From 0-14-0-80-60-11 sp049322355 (GTDB taxonomy: Bacteria > Desulfobacterota > Desulfobaccia > Desulfobaccales > 0-14-0-80-60-11), in the NCBI GenBank assembly GCA_049322355.1, contig JBMORG010000027.1, forward strand, positions 186,001-250,000: a DNA stretch of 64,000 nt. The letters run 5' to 3'. Below the pieces are notes generated by a model, which saw only the letters and a list, made by a program, of their open reading frames with translations, had not been told where the DNA came from and did no database searches. The first letter of the stretch is position 1. The number at the start of each line of letters is the position of its first letter. Position numbers and translations under genes: made by a program. Below are positions 8,793 through 17,651 of the stretch, piece by piece.

Positions 8793-8881
8793 GGACAAAT
8801 AGAGATTCTGGTTGGGAAGGGGCTTTGGATTATGGCGGGCACGTAGGCCCGTAGCAACGACTTCGGCGGCACCGGGATTTA

Positions 8882-8915
8882 TTACCGAAAACCGAAAACT
8901 GAAAACCGAAAACCC
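8882..8915. repeat. Short imperfect tandem repeat between tkt and rpiB
   Basis: Four near-identical units of about 8 bases of the type ACCGAAA / ACTGAAA lie just upstream of the rpiB ribosome site. It is one of several low-complexity intergenic repeats in the window; no coding or hairpin function is evident. Confidence 0.6.
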
Positions 8916-8931
8916 AAGAAGGGAGCATGCC

Positions 8932-9375
8932 ATGCGTTTAGGCGTCGCCGCGGACCACGGTGGCTTTGAACTGAAGGAGCAGATGAAGGAAGACCTCAAG
9001 ACTATGGGATATGAGGTCATAGACTACGGCGCCCATGAGTATGCCCCCGAAGACGACTTTCCCGACTTGGTGGTGCCCCTGGCCCGGGCCGTGGCCGCAG
9101 GCGAGGTGGAACGGGGCATTGCCTTTTGCGGCAGCGGCGTGGGGGCCTGCGTGGCGGTAAACAAGGTGCCGGGCGCCCGGAGCGCGCTTATCACCGACTC
9201 CTACTCCGCCCACCAAGGGGTGGAAGACGACGACATGAACATCATGTGTTTGGGGGGCCGGGTGACCTGCTATGCCCTGGCCTTGGAGTTGATCAAGAGT
9301 TTCCTGGAAGCCAAATTTAAAGGCGAAGAGCGGTTCAGGCGGCGGCTGGACAAAATTAAGGCCCTGGAAAAATAG
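8932..9375 (+). CDS. rpiB: Ribose-5-phosphate isomerase B (RpiB/LacAB family)
   Basis: A 147-residue sugar-phosphate isomerase interconverting ribose-5-phosphate and ribulose-5-phosphate. The start is ATG 8932 with GGGAG six bases upstream; a nearby ATG at 8927 is out of frame. The N-terminus GVAADHGGFELK holds the conserved phosphate-binding Asp-His. IAFCGSGVGACVAVNK carries the catalytic Cys and the anion-binding GSGVG loop, and RSALITDSY and MNIMCLGGRV follow. Length matches the family. Galactose-6-phosphate isomerase belongs to the same family, but the pentose phosphate neighbours argue for RpiB. The stop is 11 bp before transaldolase. Confidence 0.93.
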   Translation: MRLGVAADHGGFELKEQMKEDLKTMGYEVIDYGAHEYAPEDDFPDLVVPLARAVAAGEVERGIAFCGSGVGACVAVNKVPGARSALITDSYSAHQGVEDDDMNIMCLGGRVTCYALALELIKSFLEAKFKGEERFRRRLDKIKALEK

Positions 9376-9386
9376 GAGAATCAGGC

Positions 9387-10514
9387 ATGAAAGCAAACCC
9401 TTTGGTGAAATTGGGTGCCTTTGGCCAGAGCATCTGGCTGGATTATATCCGCCGGCAAATGATCGACTCCGGGGAACTGAAAAAATTCATCGATGAAGAC
9501 GGACTTAAGGGGGTCACCTCCAACCCGGCTATTTTCGAAAAGGCCATTGCCGGGTCCGACGACTACAACCAGGCGATCCGCACCCTGGCTCTAGCGGGCA
9601 AGTCCATCCAGGAAATTTACCAGGTTCTCACCGTAGAGGACGTGGGCCGGGCCGCAGACCTGTTTCGGCCTCTCCATGACCATTTGCACGGCCAAGACGG
9701 TTTCGTCAGCCTGGAGGTCAACCCCCACCTGGCCCACGACACCCAGGGCACCATTGCCGAGGCCCGGCGCTTGTGGCAGGCCCTTAACCGCCCCAATGTT
9801 TTGATCAAGGTCCCGGCCACCAAAGCCGGACTGCCCGCCATCCGGCAGCTCATCAGTGAGGGCGTCAACGTCAACGTCACCCTGCTTTTCGGCCTGCCCC
9901 GCTATAAGGAGGTGGCGGAGGCCTACCTTTCCGGCCTGGAAGCCCGGGCGGCAACCGGCGCAACCCTGAACCGGGTGGCGTCGGTGGCCAGTTTCTTTTT
10001 GAGCCGCATCGACGTGCTCCTGGACCCCCAACTTGAGGCCATGGCCGCGGCAGGCGGGGCCAACGCCAAAGGGGCCAAGGAGCTGCAAGGGCAGATTGCC
10101 ATCGCCAGCGCCAAAATTGCCTACACCATCTATCAGGAAATCTTCGGGAGCGACCGTTTTAAGAAACTGGCCGCCCAGGGGGCCAGGCCCCAGCGCCTTC
10201 TTTGGGCCAGCACCAGCACCAAAAACCCGGCGTACCCGGACGTCAAGTATGTGGAGCCCCTCATCGGCCCCGAGACCGTGAACACTCTGCCCTTAGAGAC
10301 CCTGGAGGCCTACCGGGACCACGGCGACCCCGCCTCCCGCCTCACGGAGGGCGTGGACCGGGCCGCCAGTTACCTGCAACGCCTGCCGGAATTGGGCCTT
10401 GACCTCAACCAGGCGACCCAGCAGTTGGAAGACGAGGGGGTGGAGAAGTTTAATAAACCCTTTGACTCCCTCATGTGCACTCTGGAGGGCAAGCGCCGGG
10501 AGGCCCTGCCGTGA
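9387..10514 (+). CDS. tal: Transaldolase
   Basis: A 375-residue class I aldolase-type enzyme moving dihydroxyacetone units between sugar phosphates. The catalytic Schiff-base Lys lies in NVLIKVPATKAGLPAI near residue 140. Other conserved stretches are LKGVTSNPAIFEKAI near residue 41 and RLLWASTSTKNPAYPDVKYV near residue 272. Its length fits the longer bacterial transaldolase subfamily rather than the 220-residue short form. ATG 9387 follows AATAGGAGAATCAGGC. The TGA stop overlaps the GTG start of the following HAD gene (GTGA), showing tight coupling. Confidence 0.95.
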   Translation: MKANPLVKLGAFGQSIWLDYIRRQMIDSGELKKFIDEDGLKGVTSNPAIFEKAIAGSDDYNQAIRTLALAGKSIQEIYQVLTVEDVGRAADLFRPLHDHLHGQDGFVSLEVNPHLAHDTQGTIAEARRLWQALNRPNVLIKVPATKAGLPAIRQLISEGVNVNVTLLFGLPRYKEVAEAYLSGLEARAATGATLNRVASVASFFLSRIDVLLDPQLEAMAAAGGANAKGAKELQGQIAIASAKIAYTIYQEIFGSDRFKKLAAQGARPQRLLWASTSTKNPAYPDVKYVEPLIGPETVNTLPLETLEAYRDHGDPASRLTEGVDRAASYLQRLPELGLDLNQATQQLEDEGVEKFNKPFDSLMCTLEGKRREALP

Positions 10515-11128
10515 GCGCCACCTCCATTACCCATATCTTTTCGGATATCGGCGGGGTTTTGCTCACCAACGGCTGGGACCGCCACATGCGCCAAGACGCA
10601 GCCATAAGCTTCGGCCTGGACCTGGAGGAATTGAACGACCGGCACAAGATGAGCTTCGACACCTACGAGGAAGGCAAACTCAACCTGGACACCTATCTGA
10701 ACCAGGTGGTGTTCCACCAGGAACGGCCCTTCACCCGGGAGGACTTCAAGGAATTCATGTTCGCCCAGTCCAAGCCCAAGGTGGAGATGATCAACCTGGT
10801 GAGCACCCTCAAGTGGAAATACCGCTTGAAGACCGCAGCCATCAGCAACGAAGGGCGGGAGCTGACCATTTATCGGATCAGGAAATTCGACCTCACCGCG
10901 CTGTTCGATTATTTCGTGTCGTCCTGCTTTGTCCATTTCCGCAAGCCGGACGTGGACATCTACCGCATAGCCCTGGACATCTCCCAGGCGGACCCGGCCC
11001 GGTCCGTCTATATCGATGACCGGGCCCTGTTTGTGGAGATCGCCCAGAGCCTGGGACTCCATGGCATTCATCATACCGACTTTGCGGTCACTCGCCGCAA
11101 ATTGCAGGAGCTGGGCCTGGAAGAATAG
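10511..11128 (+). CDS. HAD-superfamily hydrolase, probable sugar phosphatase
   Basis: A 205-residue haloacid-dehalogenase-type protein starting at GTG 10511, overlapping the tal stop by 4 bases. Motif I is FSDIGGVLL; the nucleophile Asp is present but the usual second Asp is Gly, as in some YihX-like members. Motif II Ser/Asn is in AAISNEGREL and the Lys motif is HFRKPDVDIYRIAL. Motif IV is SVYIDDRALFVEIA with two Asp. A helical cap (about 20-85) replaces a large cap domain. Its coupling to transaldolase suggests a phosphatase for a pentose-pathway intermediate or side product, but the substrate is unknown. Confidence 0.85.
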   Translation: MSATSITHIFSDIGGVLLTNGWDRHMRQDAAISFGLDLEELNDRHKMSFDTYEEGKLNLDTYLNQVVFHQERPFTREDFKEFMFAQSKPKVEMINLVSTLKWKYRLKTAAISNEGRELTIYRIRKFDLTALFDYFVSSCFVHFRKPDVDIYRIALDISQADPARSVYIDDRALFVEIAQSLGLHGIHHTDFAVTRRKLQELGLEE

Positions 11129-11243
11129 TCAATGAACGGAACTTATTTCTGCATTAGGCTAAAGGGGGATTAGGGGCAATACGGTTCACTTAAGCGGTTT
11201 TTTCTAAGGAATTAGAGGGCAGGGCCCACCCCGCATTACATTT

Positions 11244-11323
11244 TCTTGTCATGCTGAGCGCAGCGAAGCATCTCGTGTTTGGAGATTCTTCGGTCGCCTT
11301 TGGCTCCCTCAGAATGACAAGAG
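11244..11323. repeat. MITE-like palindromic repeat, copy 1
   Basis: An 80-bp element with inverted ends, CTTGTCATGCTGAGCG at the left and CTCAGAATGACAAG at the right, enclosing a second pair of GAAGCATCTC / GAGATTCTTC arms. A second copy lies at 58190-58268. This GTCATnCTGAG palindrome is widely dispersed in environmental bacterial genomes. It sits in the 398-bp gap between the HAD gene and gnd, which otherwise holds a C-run / G-run hairpin near 11400-11432 and no gene. Confidence 0.75.
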
Positions 11324-11526
11324 AGATAGATTCATAGTTCCTCTCGGGCTTAAGTGAACAGCATTGGGATTAAGGGGATTATCAAACAGTTATTTAATCC
11401 CCCCTGCCCCCCGAGAAAAGGGGGAAATTCTTTTCTGCGGGAATTTCCTTGGCTGATTCAAGATTATGTCTGAATTAGGTTTTGAAAGGGCTGCAGTTTG
11501 CAGCGAATCTAGGAGTGGAGATCGTT

Positions 11527-12939
11527 ATGAGCAACCAGGATTGTGATATCGGCCTGATCGGCCTGGGGACCATGGGTCGCAATTTTATCCTGAACATGGC
11601 GGACCACGGTTTTTCCGTGGCTGCGTATAACCGCACCACCGCGAAAACCAAAGAGTTCATGGAAACCGAAGTTGGCCCCCGTAATATCCAGGCCGGTTAT
11701 GACTTGAAAGAGTTTGTCGGCCTGCTGAAACCGCCCCGGGCGCTGATTATGCTGGTGGCGGCCGGCGATCCGGTGGATGCAGTGATCCGGGAATTGCTGC
11801 CATTGCTGGAGCCTGGCGACCTGATCATCGACGGCGGCAACTCCCATTTCACCGACACCAACCGGCGGGGCAAATTCCTGACCGGGAAAAACCTGCAATT
11901 TATGGGCATGGGAATCTCTGGGGGTGAGGCCGGCGCCCGCTATGGCCCCAGCCTGATGCCCGGCGGCTCCCGAGAGATGTACGACCGGGTGGGCCCCATC
12001 CTGGAGGCGGCCGCGGCCCACGTCAACGGCGACCCCTGCGTCACCTATCTCGGGCCGGGCTCCGCCGGCCACTATGTCAAGATGGTCCACAACGGCATCG
12101 AATACGGCATCATGGAACTGATCGTAGAGACCTATGATCTCCTGAAGCGGGGTCTGGGCCTGACGCCGGAGGATTTGGCCACTATCTACGACACCTGGAA
12201 CCGGGCCGAGCTTAACTCCTACCTCATGGAGATCACCGCCAAAATCTTTACCCGAAAAGACGACCGGTCCGATAAGTTTTTAGTTGATATGATTCTGGAC
12301 AAGGCCAAGCAGAAAGGCACCGGCATGTGGACCTCCTGGGATGCCATGGACCTCCAGGTGGCGACGCCCACCATCGATGTGGCGGTAGTCATGCGGGACC
12401 TGTCGGGCGCTAAGGAGGAGCGCCAAGCTGCGGCCCGGTTCCTGGTGGGGCCTTCCCCCACCTTTACGGGAGATAAGGAGGGCTTCATCGGCCAGTTGCG
12501 AAGCGCCCTCTACGCTTCCATAATCGCCACCTATGCCCAGGGGATGGCCTTGCTCCAGAAGGCTTCCGCCGTCTATGGCTATAACCTGGACCTGGAGGCC
12601 GTGGCGCGTATCTGGCGGGGCGGCTGCATCATCCGGGCGGCCCTTCTGGAGGATATCCGCAACGCCTACAAAGCCAAGCCTGATTTGGCCAATCTTCTCC
12701 TGGACCCTCGCCTGGGCAAGGAATTTCTGAGCCGGCAATCCGACTTGCGGGAAGTGGTGAAAATGGCCGTCACCCTTGGCCTGCCGGCCCCGGCTTTTAT
12801 GGCGACCCTGGGATACTTTGACGCTTATCGCAGCGCCGTGCTGCCCGCCAACCTGATCCAGGCCCAACGGGACTTTTTCGGGTCGCACCAATATGAACGC
12901 GTCGACACCCCCGGCAGTTTTCATACCGAATGGGAGTAG
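11527..12939 (+). CDS. gnd: 6-phosphogluconate dehydrogenase (decarboxylating)
   Basis: A 470-residue enzyme oxidising 6-phosphogluconate to ribulose-5-phosphate and CO2. The start is ATG 11527 with AGGAG upstream; a 15-residue in-frame extension has no ribosome site. The Rossmann motif GLIGLGTMGRN is at the N-terminus. LIIDGGNSHFTDTNRR, MGISGGEAGARYGPSLMPGG and the catalytic KMVHNGIEYG follow. The substrate-binding C-terminal tail AQRDFFGSHQYERVDTPG is intact. After NADP-enzyme convention the residue pattern NRTTAK behind the second strand suits NADP, but coenzyme choice is inference. It is a full-length homodimer type rather than the short 300-residue form. Confidence 0.96.
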   Translation: MSNQDCDIGLIGLGTMGRNFILNMADHGFSVAAYNRTTAKTKEFMETEVGPRNIQAGYDLKEFVGLLKPPRALIMLVAAGDPVDAVIRELLPLLEPGDLIIDGGNSHFTDTNRRGKFLTGKNLQFMGMGISGGEAGARYGPSLMPGGSREMYDRVGPILEAAAAHVNGDPCVTYLGPGSAGHYVKMVHNGIEYGIMELIVETYDLLKRGLGLTPEDLATIYDTWNRAELNSYLMEITAKIFTRKDDRSDKFLVDMILDKAKQKGTGMWTSWDAMDLQVATPTIDVAVVMRDLSGAKEERQAAARFLVGPSPTFTGDKEGFIGQLRSALYASIIATYAQGMALLQKASAVYGYNLDLEAVARIWRGGCIIRAALLEDIRNAYKAKPDLANLLLDPRLGKEFLSRQSDLREVVKMAVTLGLPAPAFMATLGYFDAYRSAVLPANLIQAQRDFFGSHQYERVDTPGSFHTEWE

Positions 12940-13077
12940 TCAGTAGCCAGTAGTCAGTGGTCAAAAAGACTGGGCTTGGGGAGAAAAAGGGAGGGTAGCC
13001 AGGGAATAATGTTGCAAAATAATGCAAAACGGATTTGAGTTTTTGCTGACTGCTGGCTACTGACCACTGACTACTGC
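12939..13077. repeat. Low-complexity inverted repeat between gnd and zwf
   Basis: The left arm (12939-12965) is built of AGTAGCCAGTAGTCAGTGG-type units and the right arm (13049-13077) is its approximate reverse complement (GGCTACTGACCACTGACT). The arms are separated by about 85 bases. Related units recur near 47800-47845 and 48091-48125, so this is a dispersed intergenic repeat family. The zwf ribosome site follows immediately. Confidence 0.65.
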
Positions 13078-13093
13078 TTTTTCAGGAGGCCCT

Positions 13094-14647
13094 ATGGGAA
13101 GCGATCACCGGCCGGACCCCACGATTTTCATCATTTTCGGGGGCGCCGGCGACCTCGCCTGGCGCAAGCTCATTCCTGCCCTCTATAATCTCTACCTGGA
13201 CCAGTGGCTGCCGGAGAAATTTCTGATTATCGGCACCGGTCACCGGCATGCCAACGAGGAACAATTTCGCCAACACCTGCGGGAGGGGTTGGACAAATTT
13301 TCCCGCCGGGGCAAAACGTTAGACGATGAATGGCAGCGGTTTGCGGCGCATCTGAATTTTATGGCGGCAGACCTGGACAATCTCGAGGTCTTCGGGGACC
13401 TGGCCAAGAAGCTGGCCGACCAGGACAAAACTTGGGATACCAAGGCCAACCGCATCTTTTATCTAAGTCTGCCCCCCAGCATGATCGACCCCATCGCCCG
13501 GGAACTGGGCAAAGCCAAGCTCAACCTGGATCGCAAGCGCAGCCGCATCGTGGTGGAAAAACCCTTCGGCCATGATTTGGAGTCCGCCCAAAAGCTAAAC
13601 CGCGACTTGGGGGAGATCTTTCATGAATCCCAGATTTTTCGTATCGACCACTATCTGGGCAAAGAAACGGTTCAGAATATTTTGGCCTTTCGTTTTGCCA
13701 ACACCCTGTTTGAGCCCATCTGGAACCGCCACTACATTGACCATGTGCAGATTACCGTGGCGGAGGCCGAAGGGGTAGGCAGCCGGGCCCATTACTACGA
13801 CCATGCCGGGGCCTTGCGGGACATGATCCAGAACCACCTGCTCACCATCATGTGCCTCATTGCCATGGAGCCCCCCATCTCTTTCAGCGACAACGAAGTG
13901 CGCAACAAAAAGGTAGACGTGCTGCGGGCCATCCGGCCCATCCCGCCGGATCAGGTCCACCGCTTCGCGGTGCGGGGGCAATACGGTCCCGGGACCTTGG
14001 ACGGGGAAATGGTCAAGGACTACCGCTCCGAAACCGACGTGGCTCCCAATTCTCCCATCGATACCTTTGCCGCGGTGAAACTCGAGGTTGATAATTGGCG
14101 CTGGCAGGGAGTGCCCTTTTACCTGCGCACCGGCAAACGCTTGCCCACCAAGATCTCAGAGGTCTCCATCCAGTTCCGGGGGGTGCCTCATCAGAGCTTC
14201 CCGGCAGCCTCGGTGATGGACTGGCGGCCCAACCGGCTTATCATCGCCATCCAGCCGGAGGAAGGTATCTTTCTGCGGTTTGAGTCCAAGTATCCGGGCC
14301 CCACCATGCGGTTGTCTCCGGTAATGATGCAATTTTTTTACCGGGAGGCCTTTAAAGTGGCGACGCCGGAGGCCTATGAGACTCTGCTGCTGGACGTGAT
14401 GTTGGGGGACGCCACCCTGTTTATGCGGGCCGACCAGACCGAAGTCGCCTGGTCCATTCTCATGCCGATCCTGCAAGTTTGGAACACCATAGCCCCCACG
14501 GACTTTCCCAACTATGCCGCAGGCACCTGGGGGCCTGATGCGGCCGACACCTTGATAGCCCAGGACGGGCGCAATTGGCTGACCCCCACCTTTCTTCAGT
14601 GTCAGGGAGACCAACCCGTCTGCCGGGTGACCATGGTGAAGCCATGA
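13094..14647 (+). CDS. zwf: Glucose-6-phosphate 1-dehydrogenase
   Basis: A 517-residue enzyme making 6-phosphoglucono-lactone and reduced nicotinamide coenzyme. Start ATG 13094 has AGGAGG five bases upstream. The coenzyme motif is FGGAGDLAWRKL, with GG where most have GxSGDL. The diagnostic substrate-binding sequence RIDHYLGKETVQNILAFRF contains the conserved Lys and the catalytic His follows in the family position. VEKPFGHDL and PFYLRTGKRLP are also intact. Its TGA stop overlaps the pgl start (ATGA). With pgl and gnd it forms the complete oxidative branch, which is uncommon in strict anaerobes. Confidence 0.96.
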   Translation: MGSDHRPDPTIFIIFGGAGDLAWRKLIPALYNLYLDQWLPEKFLIIGTGHRHANEEQFRQHLREGLDKFSRRGKTLDDEWQRFAAHLNFMAADLDNLEVFGDLAKKLADQDKTWDTKANRIFYLSLPPSMIDPIARELGKAKLNLDRKRSRIVVEKPFGHDLESAQKLNRDLGEIFHESQIFRIDHYLGKETVQNILAFRFANTLFEPIWNRHYIDHVQITVAEAEGVGSRAHYYDHAGALRDMIQNHLLTIMCLIAMEPPISFSDNEVRNKKVDVLRAIRPIPPDQVHRFAVRGQYGPGTLDGEMVKDYRSETDVAPNSPIDTFAAVKLEVDNWRWQGVPFYLRTGKRLPTKISEVSIQFRGVPHQSFPAASVMDWRPNRLIIAIQPEEGIFLRFESKYPGPTMRLSPVMMQFFYREAFKVATPEAYETLLLDVMLGDATLFMRADQTEVAWSILMPILQVWNTIAPTDFPNYAAGTWGPDAADTLIAQDGRNWLTPTFLQCQGDQPVCRVTMVKP

Positions 14648-15384
14648 TCAAAGTATATCCCGATCTGGAGTCTTTGAGCTATGCGGCGGCCACTTTGTTG
14701 GTGGAACAGGCCAATCAGGCCGTATCCGCCCGGGGCCGGTTCAGCGTGGCCCTCTCTGGAGGCCATACTCCCCGGCGCACCTATGAATTGCTGACCGCTC
14801 CACCCTTCAAGGATCAGGCTCCCTGGGACCGAATCCATATCTTCTGGGGGGATGAACGCTGCGTGCCCCTGGACGACCCCCGGAGCAACGCCCGCATGGC
14901 CAAAGAGGCTTGGCTGGACCACGTGCCCATTCCTGAAAATCAGATTTACCCTATGGACTGCGCTAAAGCTCCAAGGGAGGCGGCCCTCCAATACGAGGCG
15001 GAACTGCGGGAGTTCTTCACCGGAGGGCCTCCTTACCTTGATCTGGTGTTGTTGGGATTGGGCGACAACGGCCACACCGCCTCGCTGTTTCCGGGCACGC
15101 CGGTGCTGAAGGAAACCCAGCGCTGGGCTGCGGAAGTTTACGTGGCCGAGCAGGATATGTATCGGGTCACTTTGACCGCGCCTTTTATTAATCAGGCGGC
15201 GCTGGTGGCCTTTTTGGTGGCGGGTGAGGCCAAAGCCGGCGTCTTACGGGAAATCCTATATGGCCCCCGGGCCCCGGAACGCCTGCCGGCCCAACTCATC
15301 CACCCTCAAGCCGGTGAACTCTTCTGGTTGACTGACCTTAAAGCTGCGGCTCAGCTAGCGGATAAAAAGAATTACATTGCTTAG
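14644..15384 (+). CDS. pgl: 6-phosphogluconolactonase
   Basis: A 246-residue DevB-type lactonase that hydrolyses 6-phosphogluconolactone. ATG 14644 overlaps the zwf stop by four bases. The family blocks are ALSGGHTPRRTYELL (phosphate loop), IFWGDERCVPLDDPRSNARM and LLGLGDNGHTASLFPG, with the catalytic His in the last. The C-terminus ALVAFLVAGEAKAGVLREIL matches the family. The length is normal. The next gene (15578) is AT-rich and lies 193 bp away across an AT-rich gap with no recognisable gene. Confidence 0.95.
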   Translation: MIKVYPDLESLSYAAATLLVEQANQAVSARGRFSVALSGGHTPRRTYELLTAPPFKDQAPWDRIHIFWGDERCVPLDDPRSNARMAKEAWLDHVPIPENQIYPMDCAKAPREAALQYEAELREFFTGGPPYLDLVLLGLGDNGHTASLFPGTPVLKETQRWAAEVYVAEQDMYRVTLTAPFINQAALVAFLVAGEAKAGVLREILYGPRAPERLPAQLIHPQAGELFWLTDLKAAAQLADKKNYIA

Positions 15385-15577
15385 CATGCCAAAACTGACG
15401 CTTGCCTGAAACTCCTGCCAACTAACTTGTATTATTTTCTTTATTTCAATTTATAAATTTATTATAAGATAAAACCATAAACGAGATACTATCTCTCCCG
15501 GTTAGAGGATGATGTTGGGGTCAGGATGATGTATTTTCTTTTTTCCTCCAAATAATAATGGGGCCTGGAGATAGGTC

Positions 15578-17464
15578 ATGGAAGATTTAAATCTTCTCAA
15601 AAAAGTTCCTCTGTTTTCCGATCTCCCTGATCAGGATTTAAAGGTGCTGGCTGAAGTAGGTCACGAAGAGCATTATCCCCAGGACAGTATCATTATCGAT
15701 GAAGGCGAGATTAATAATTCCCTATATTTCCTGGTTGCGGGTCAAGTAAAAGTCTGCCTGGAAAAAATTTCTGGAAGACCGGTTACTCTCTCGGTATTAA
15801 AAAAGGGAAGTCTATTCGGAGAGGTTTGCCTAATAGGAAATGAAAGACCATCACCCAAAGTAGTGGCATTAACAGACACTACATTGATACGCTTTGAAAA
15901 AAATGATTTTCTTCATGGAATAAGTAATGATCCAGTTATTCTAGCTAATATACTGCGAGAAACATGCTTTAGACAAAGTCATAATACTGATAATTTGTTT
16001 GATAATGGAGATGATATTGAGTGTGAAAGTAAGTTACATAAGGAGATATCAATATTTGAAAAAAGATTTGCCATCGAACTGGAAGGGATAAAATTAATCT
16101 CAAAAAAAATTGAAGACATTTCAAATGATACCAGTTCCTATATTAAAGATAAATCTGAAGAAACTATATCATGGGTAGAACAGAGGTCCAAGGAAGCGAT
16201 TGAATCCAGCGAAAAAAGGTCCCTGGAAGTCACCGAGCGCGCCGAAAAACAGGCAAGGCTAGCCATTGACTTGGCTGAAAAAACTATTGCTAAAGCCTTA
16301 GAAGAGGCTAACACCCGCACCGAAGCAATGATCTCCCAGATTGAAAAAGCCATCATTTCGACACGGGCTGAAACTGAGGCATCCATTAAAAAAGTGGAGC
16401 TATTCTGGAACAATATTAAGAAAGGAGTAGTTTTATTAAGTTCCGGTCTGGCGATACTTGGATCAATATTGGTATGGCTTGGTTATCCAGAATTTAAGCG
16501 CGTTATGGAAGTAAGGGAAAACATAAAAGAAAATCAAGAATATATTGAAAAAATCAAAAAGAATGTGGAATTAGACTCTTCGCAGTTAAAAGACAAAATG
16601 CAAACGTTTAAAAATCAGTTGGGTGAGTTGGCCGCGCTGAAAGCCATGGTTTTGACTATCGGCAGGATTAGGCATGAATCTCAATTAGGAAGGGATGAGG
16701 TAGACAGTTATAAAAAGGCACATATTACCTATAATGAAAACCGGGAAAAATTGTTAATTTACTTTTCCCCTCCTAGTAGTAATGAGTATCAACCGGAAGT
16801 AATTGTAGAGGCTTTAAATAATTTTTTACATTTGATATATTATTCGAATTTTGATACAATAAAAGAGAAGGAAAAAAATAATATCTTGAGTACTTGTCGG
16901 GAAAGTTTAACGTTAGTAAAAAATAAAGACTTTCGGTACCGTTTAAAAGTGCGTGAAAATCTTATTATTTTTGGTCAAATTCTTAAGAAAAGAAGTCCTG
17001 ATTTCTATAATGATCAGTTTATTCCAACATTTAATAGTATCTTGATAGAAAAAGAAGTTGATGACGATGCAAAATTTACTGTGGCCGAGGTTCTGGCAGC
17101 GTTAGGGGAAGGCAGTGATGAATGCGTTAATTTTTTAGTAAAGTATTTTGAAAAGACTGACAAAAAATGGAGACGGGCTAGCGCTGCTGTAAGCTTGCTT
17201 TATCTCAAAAACCAGAAAGGTCACGATTATCTGTTCAACGAATTGAAACAACCCCACGGAGAGCGGCGCGAAATTGCCGTCCTCACTTTAGGTGAGGCCG
17301 TGGCCAAAAGTGATGCTATAAGTCTTGATGACAATGATCGCAGAATATTATTGCGCCGCATTGAAGAAGAAATAAACCTCGCCCATAACCGGTTTCGAAA
17401 GGATTATGCGGAGGCCATACTGAAGAAGTTGAAGGAAAAGGAAACTTTACGGAGTGCGAGATAG
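15578..17464 (+). CDS. cNMP-binding / coiled-coil / membrane / HEAT-like protein
   Basis: A 628-residue protein of unrecognised overall architecture. Residues 8-125 match a cyclic-nucleotide-binding (Crp-type) domain: PLFSDLPDQDLKVLAE, then YFLVAGQVKVCLE and GSLFGEVCLIGNERPSPKV. Residues 150-280 are a long charged coiled coil with heptad-like Ala/Glu/Lys. A single hydrophobic helix GVVLLSSGLAILGSILVWLGY spans about 283-303. A second coiled coil (315-365) and a C-terminal helical region follow; 490-600 looks like HEAT repeats (FTVAEVLAALGEGSDE, RRASAAVSLLYL, RREIAVLTLGEAVA). No DNA-binding helix is present, so it is not a Crp regulator. Base composition is much more AT-rich than its neighbours, suggesting transfer into the pentose phosphate cluster. 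Function unknown; ligand-gated scaffold is a guess. Confidence 0.8.
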   Translation: MEDLNLLKKVPLFSDLPDQDLKVLAEVGHEEHYPQDSIIIDEGEINNSLYFLVAGQVKVCLEKISGRPVTLSVLKKGSLFGEVCLIGNERPSPKVVALTDTTLIRFEKNDFLHGISNDPVILANILRETCFRQSHNTDNLFDNGDDIECESKLHKEISIFEKRFAIELEGIKLISKKIEDISNDTSSYIKDKSEETISWVEQRSKEAIESSEKRSLEVTERAEKQARLAIDLAEKTIAKALEEANTRTEAMISQIEKAIISTRAETEASIKKVELFWNNIKKGVVLLSSGLAILGSILVWLGYPEFKRVMEVRENIKENQEYIEKIKKNVELDSSQLKDKMQTFKNQLGELAALKAMVLTIGRIRHESQLGRDEVDSYKKAHITYNENREKLLIYFSPPSSNEYQPEVIVEALNNFLHLIYYSNFDTIKEKEKNNILSTCRESLTLVKNKDFRYRLKVRENLIIFGQILKKRSPDFYNDQFIPTFNSILIEKEVDDDAKFTVAEVLAALGEGSDECVNFLVKYFEKTDKKWRRASAAVSLLYLKNQKGHDYLFNELKQPHGERREIAVLTLGEAVAKSDAISLDDNDRRILLRRIEEEINLAHNRFRKDYAEAILKKLKEKETLRSAR

Positions 17465-17651
17465 AATTTGCTTCGACTAAGATGCTTGCTTACGATAAGA
17501 ACCGGCAACTTCCGGTTACCGGGGGTGCAGGGTTTTTCCAGATAAAAATGATTCAGGCAGTATTCCCGCCTTGATTTTTGCCCAACACCGGGGGTAAGTT
17601 TAACCCTAACCCCTCAGCCCGCAACTGATAAAAAGAAAAACTGGAGCGCCC

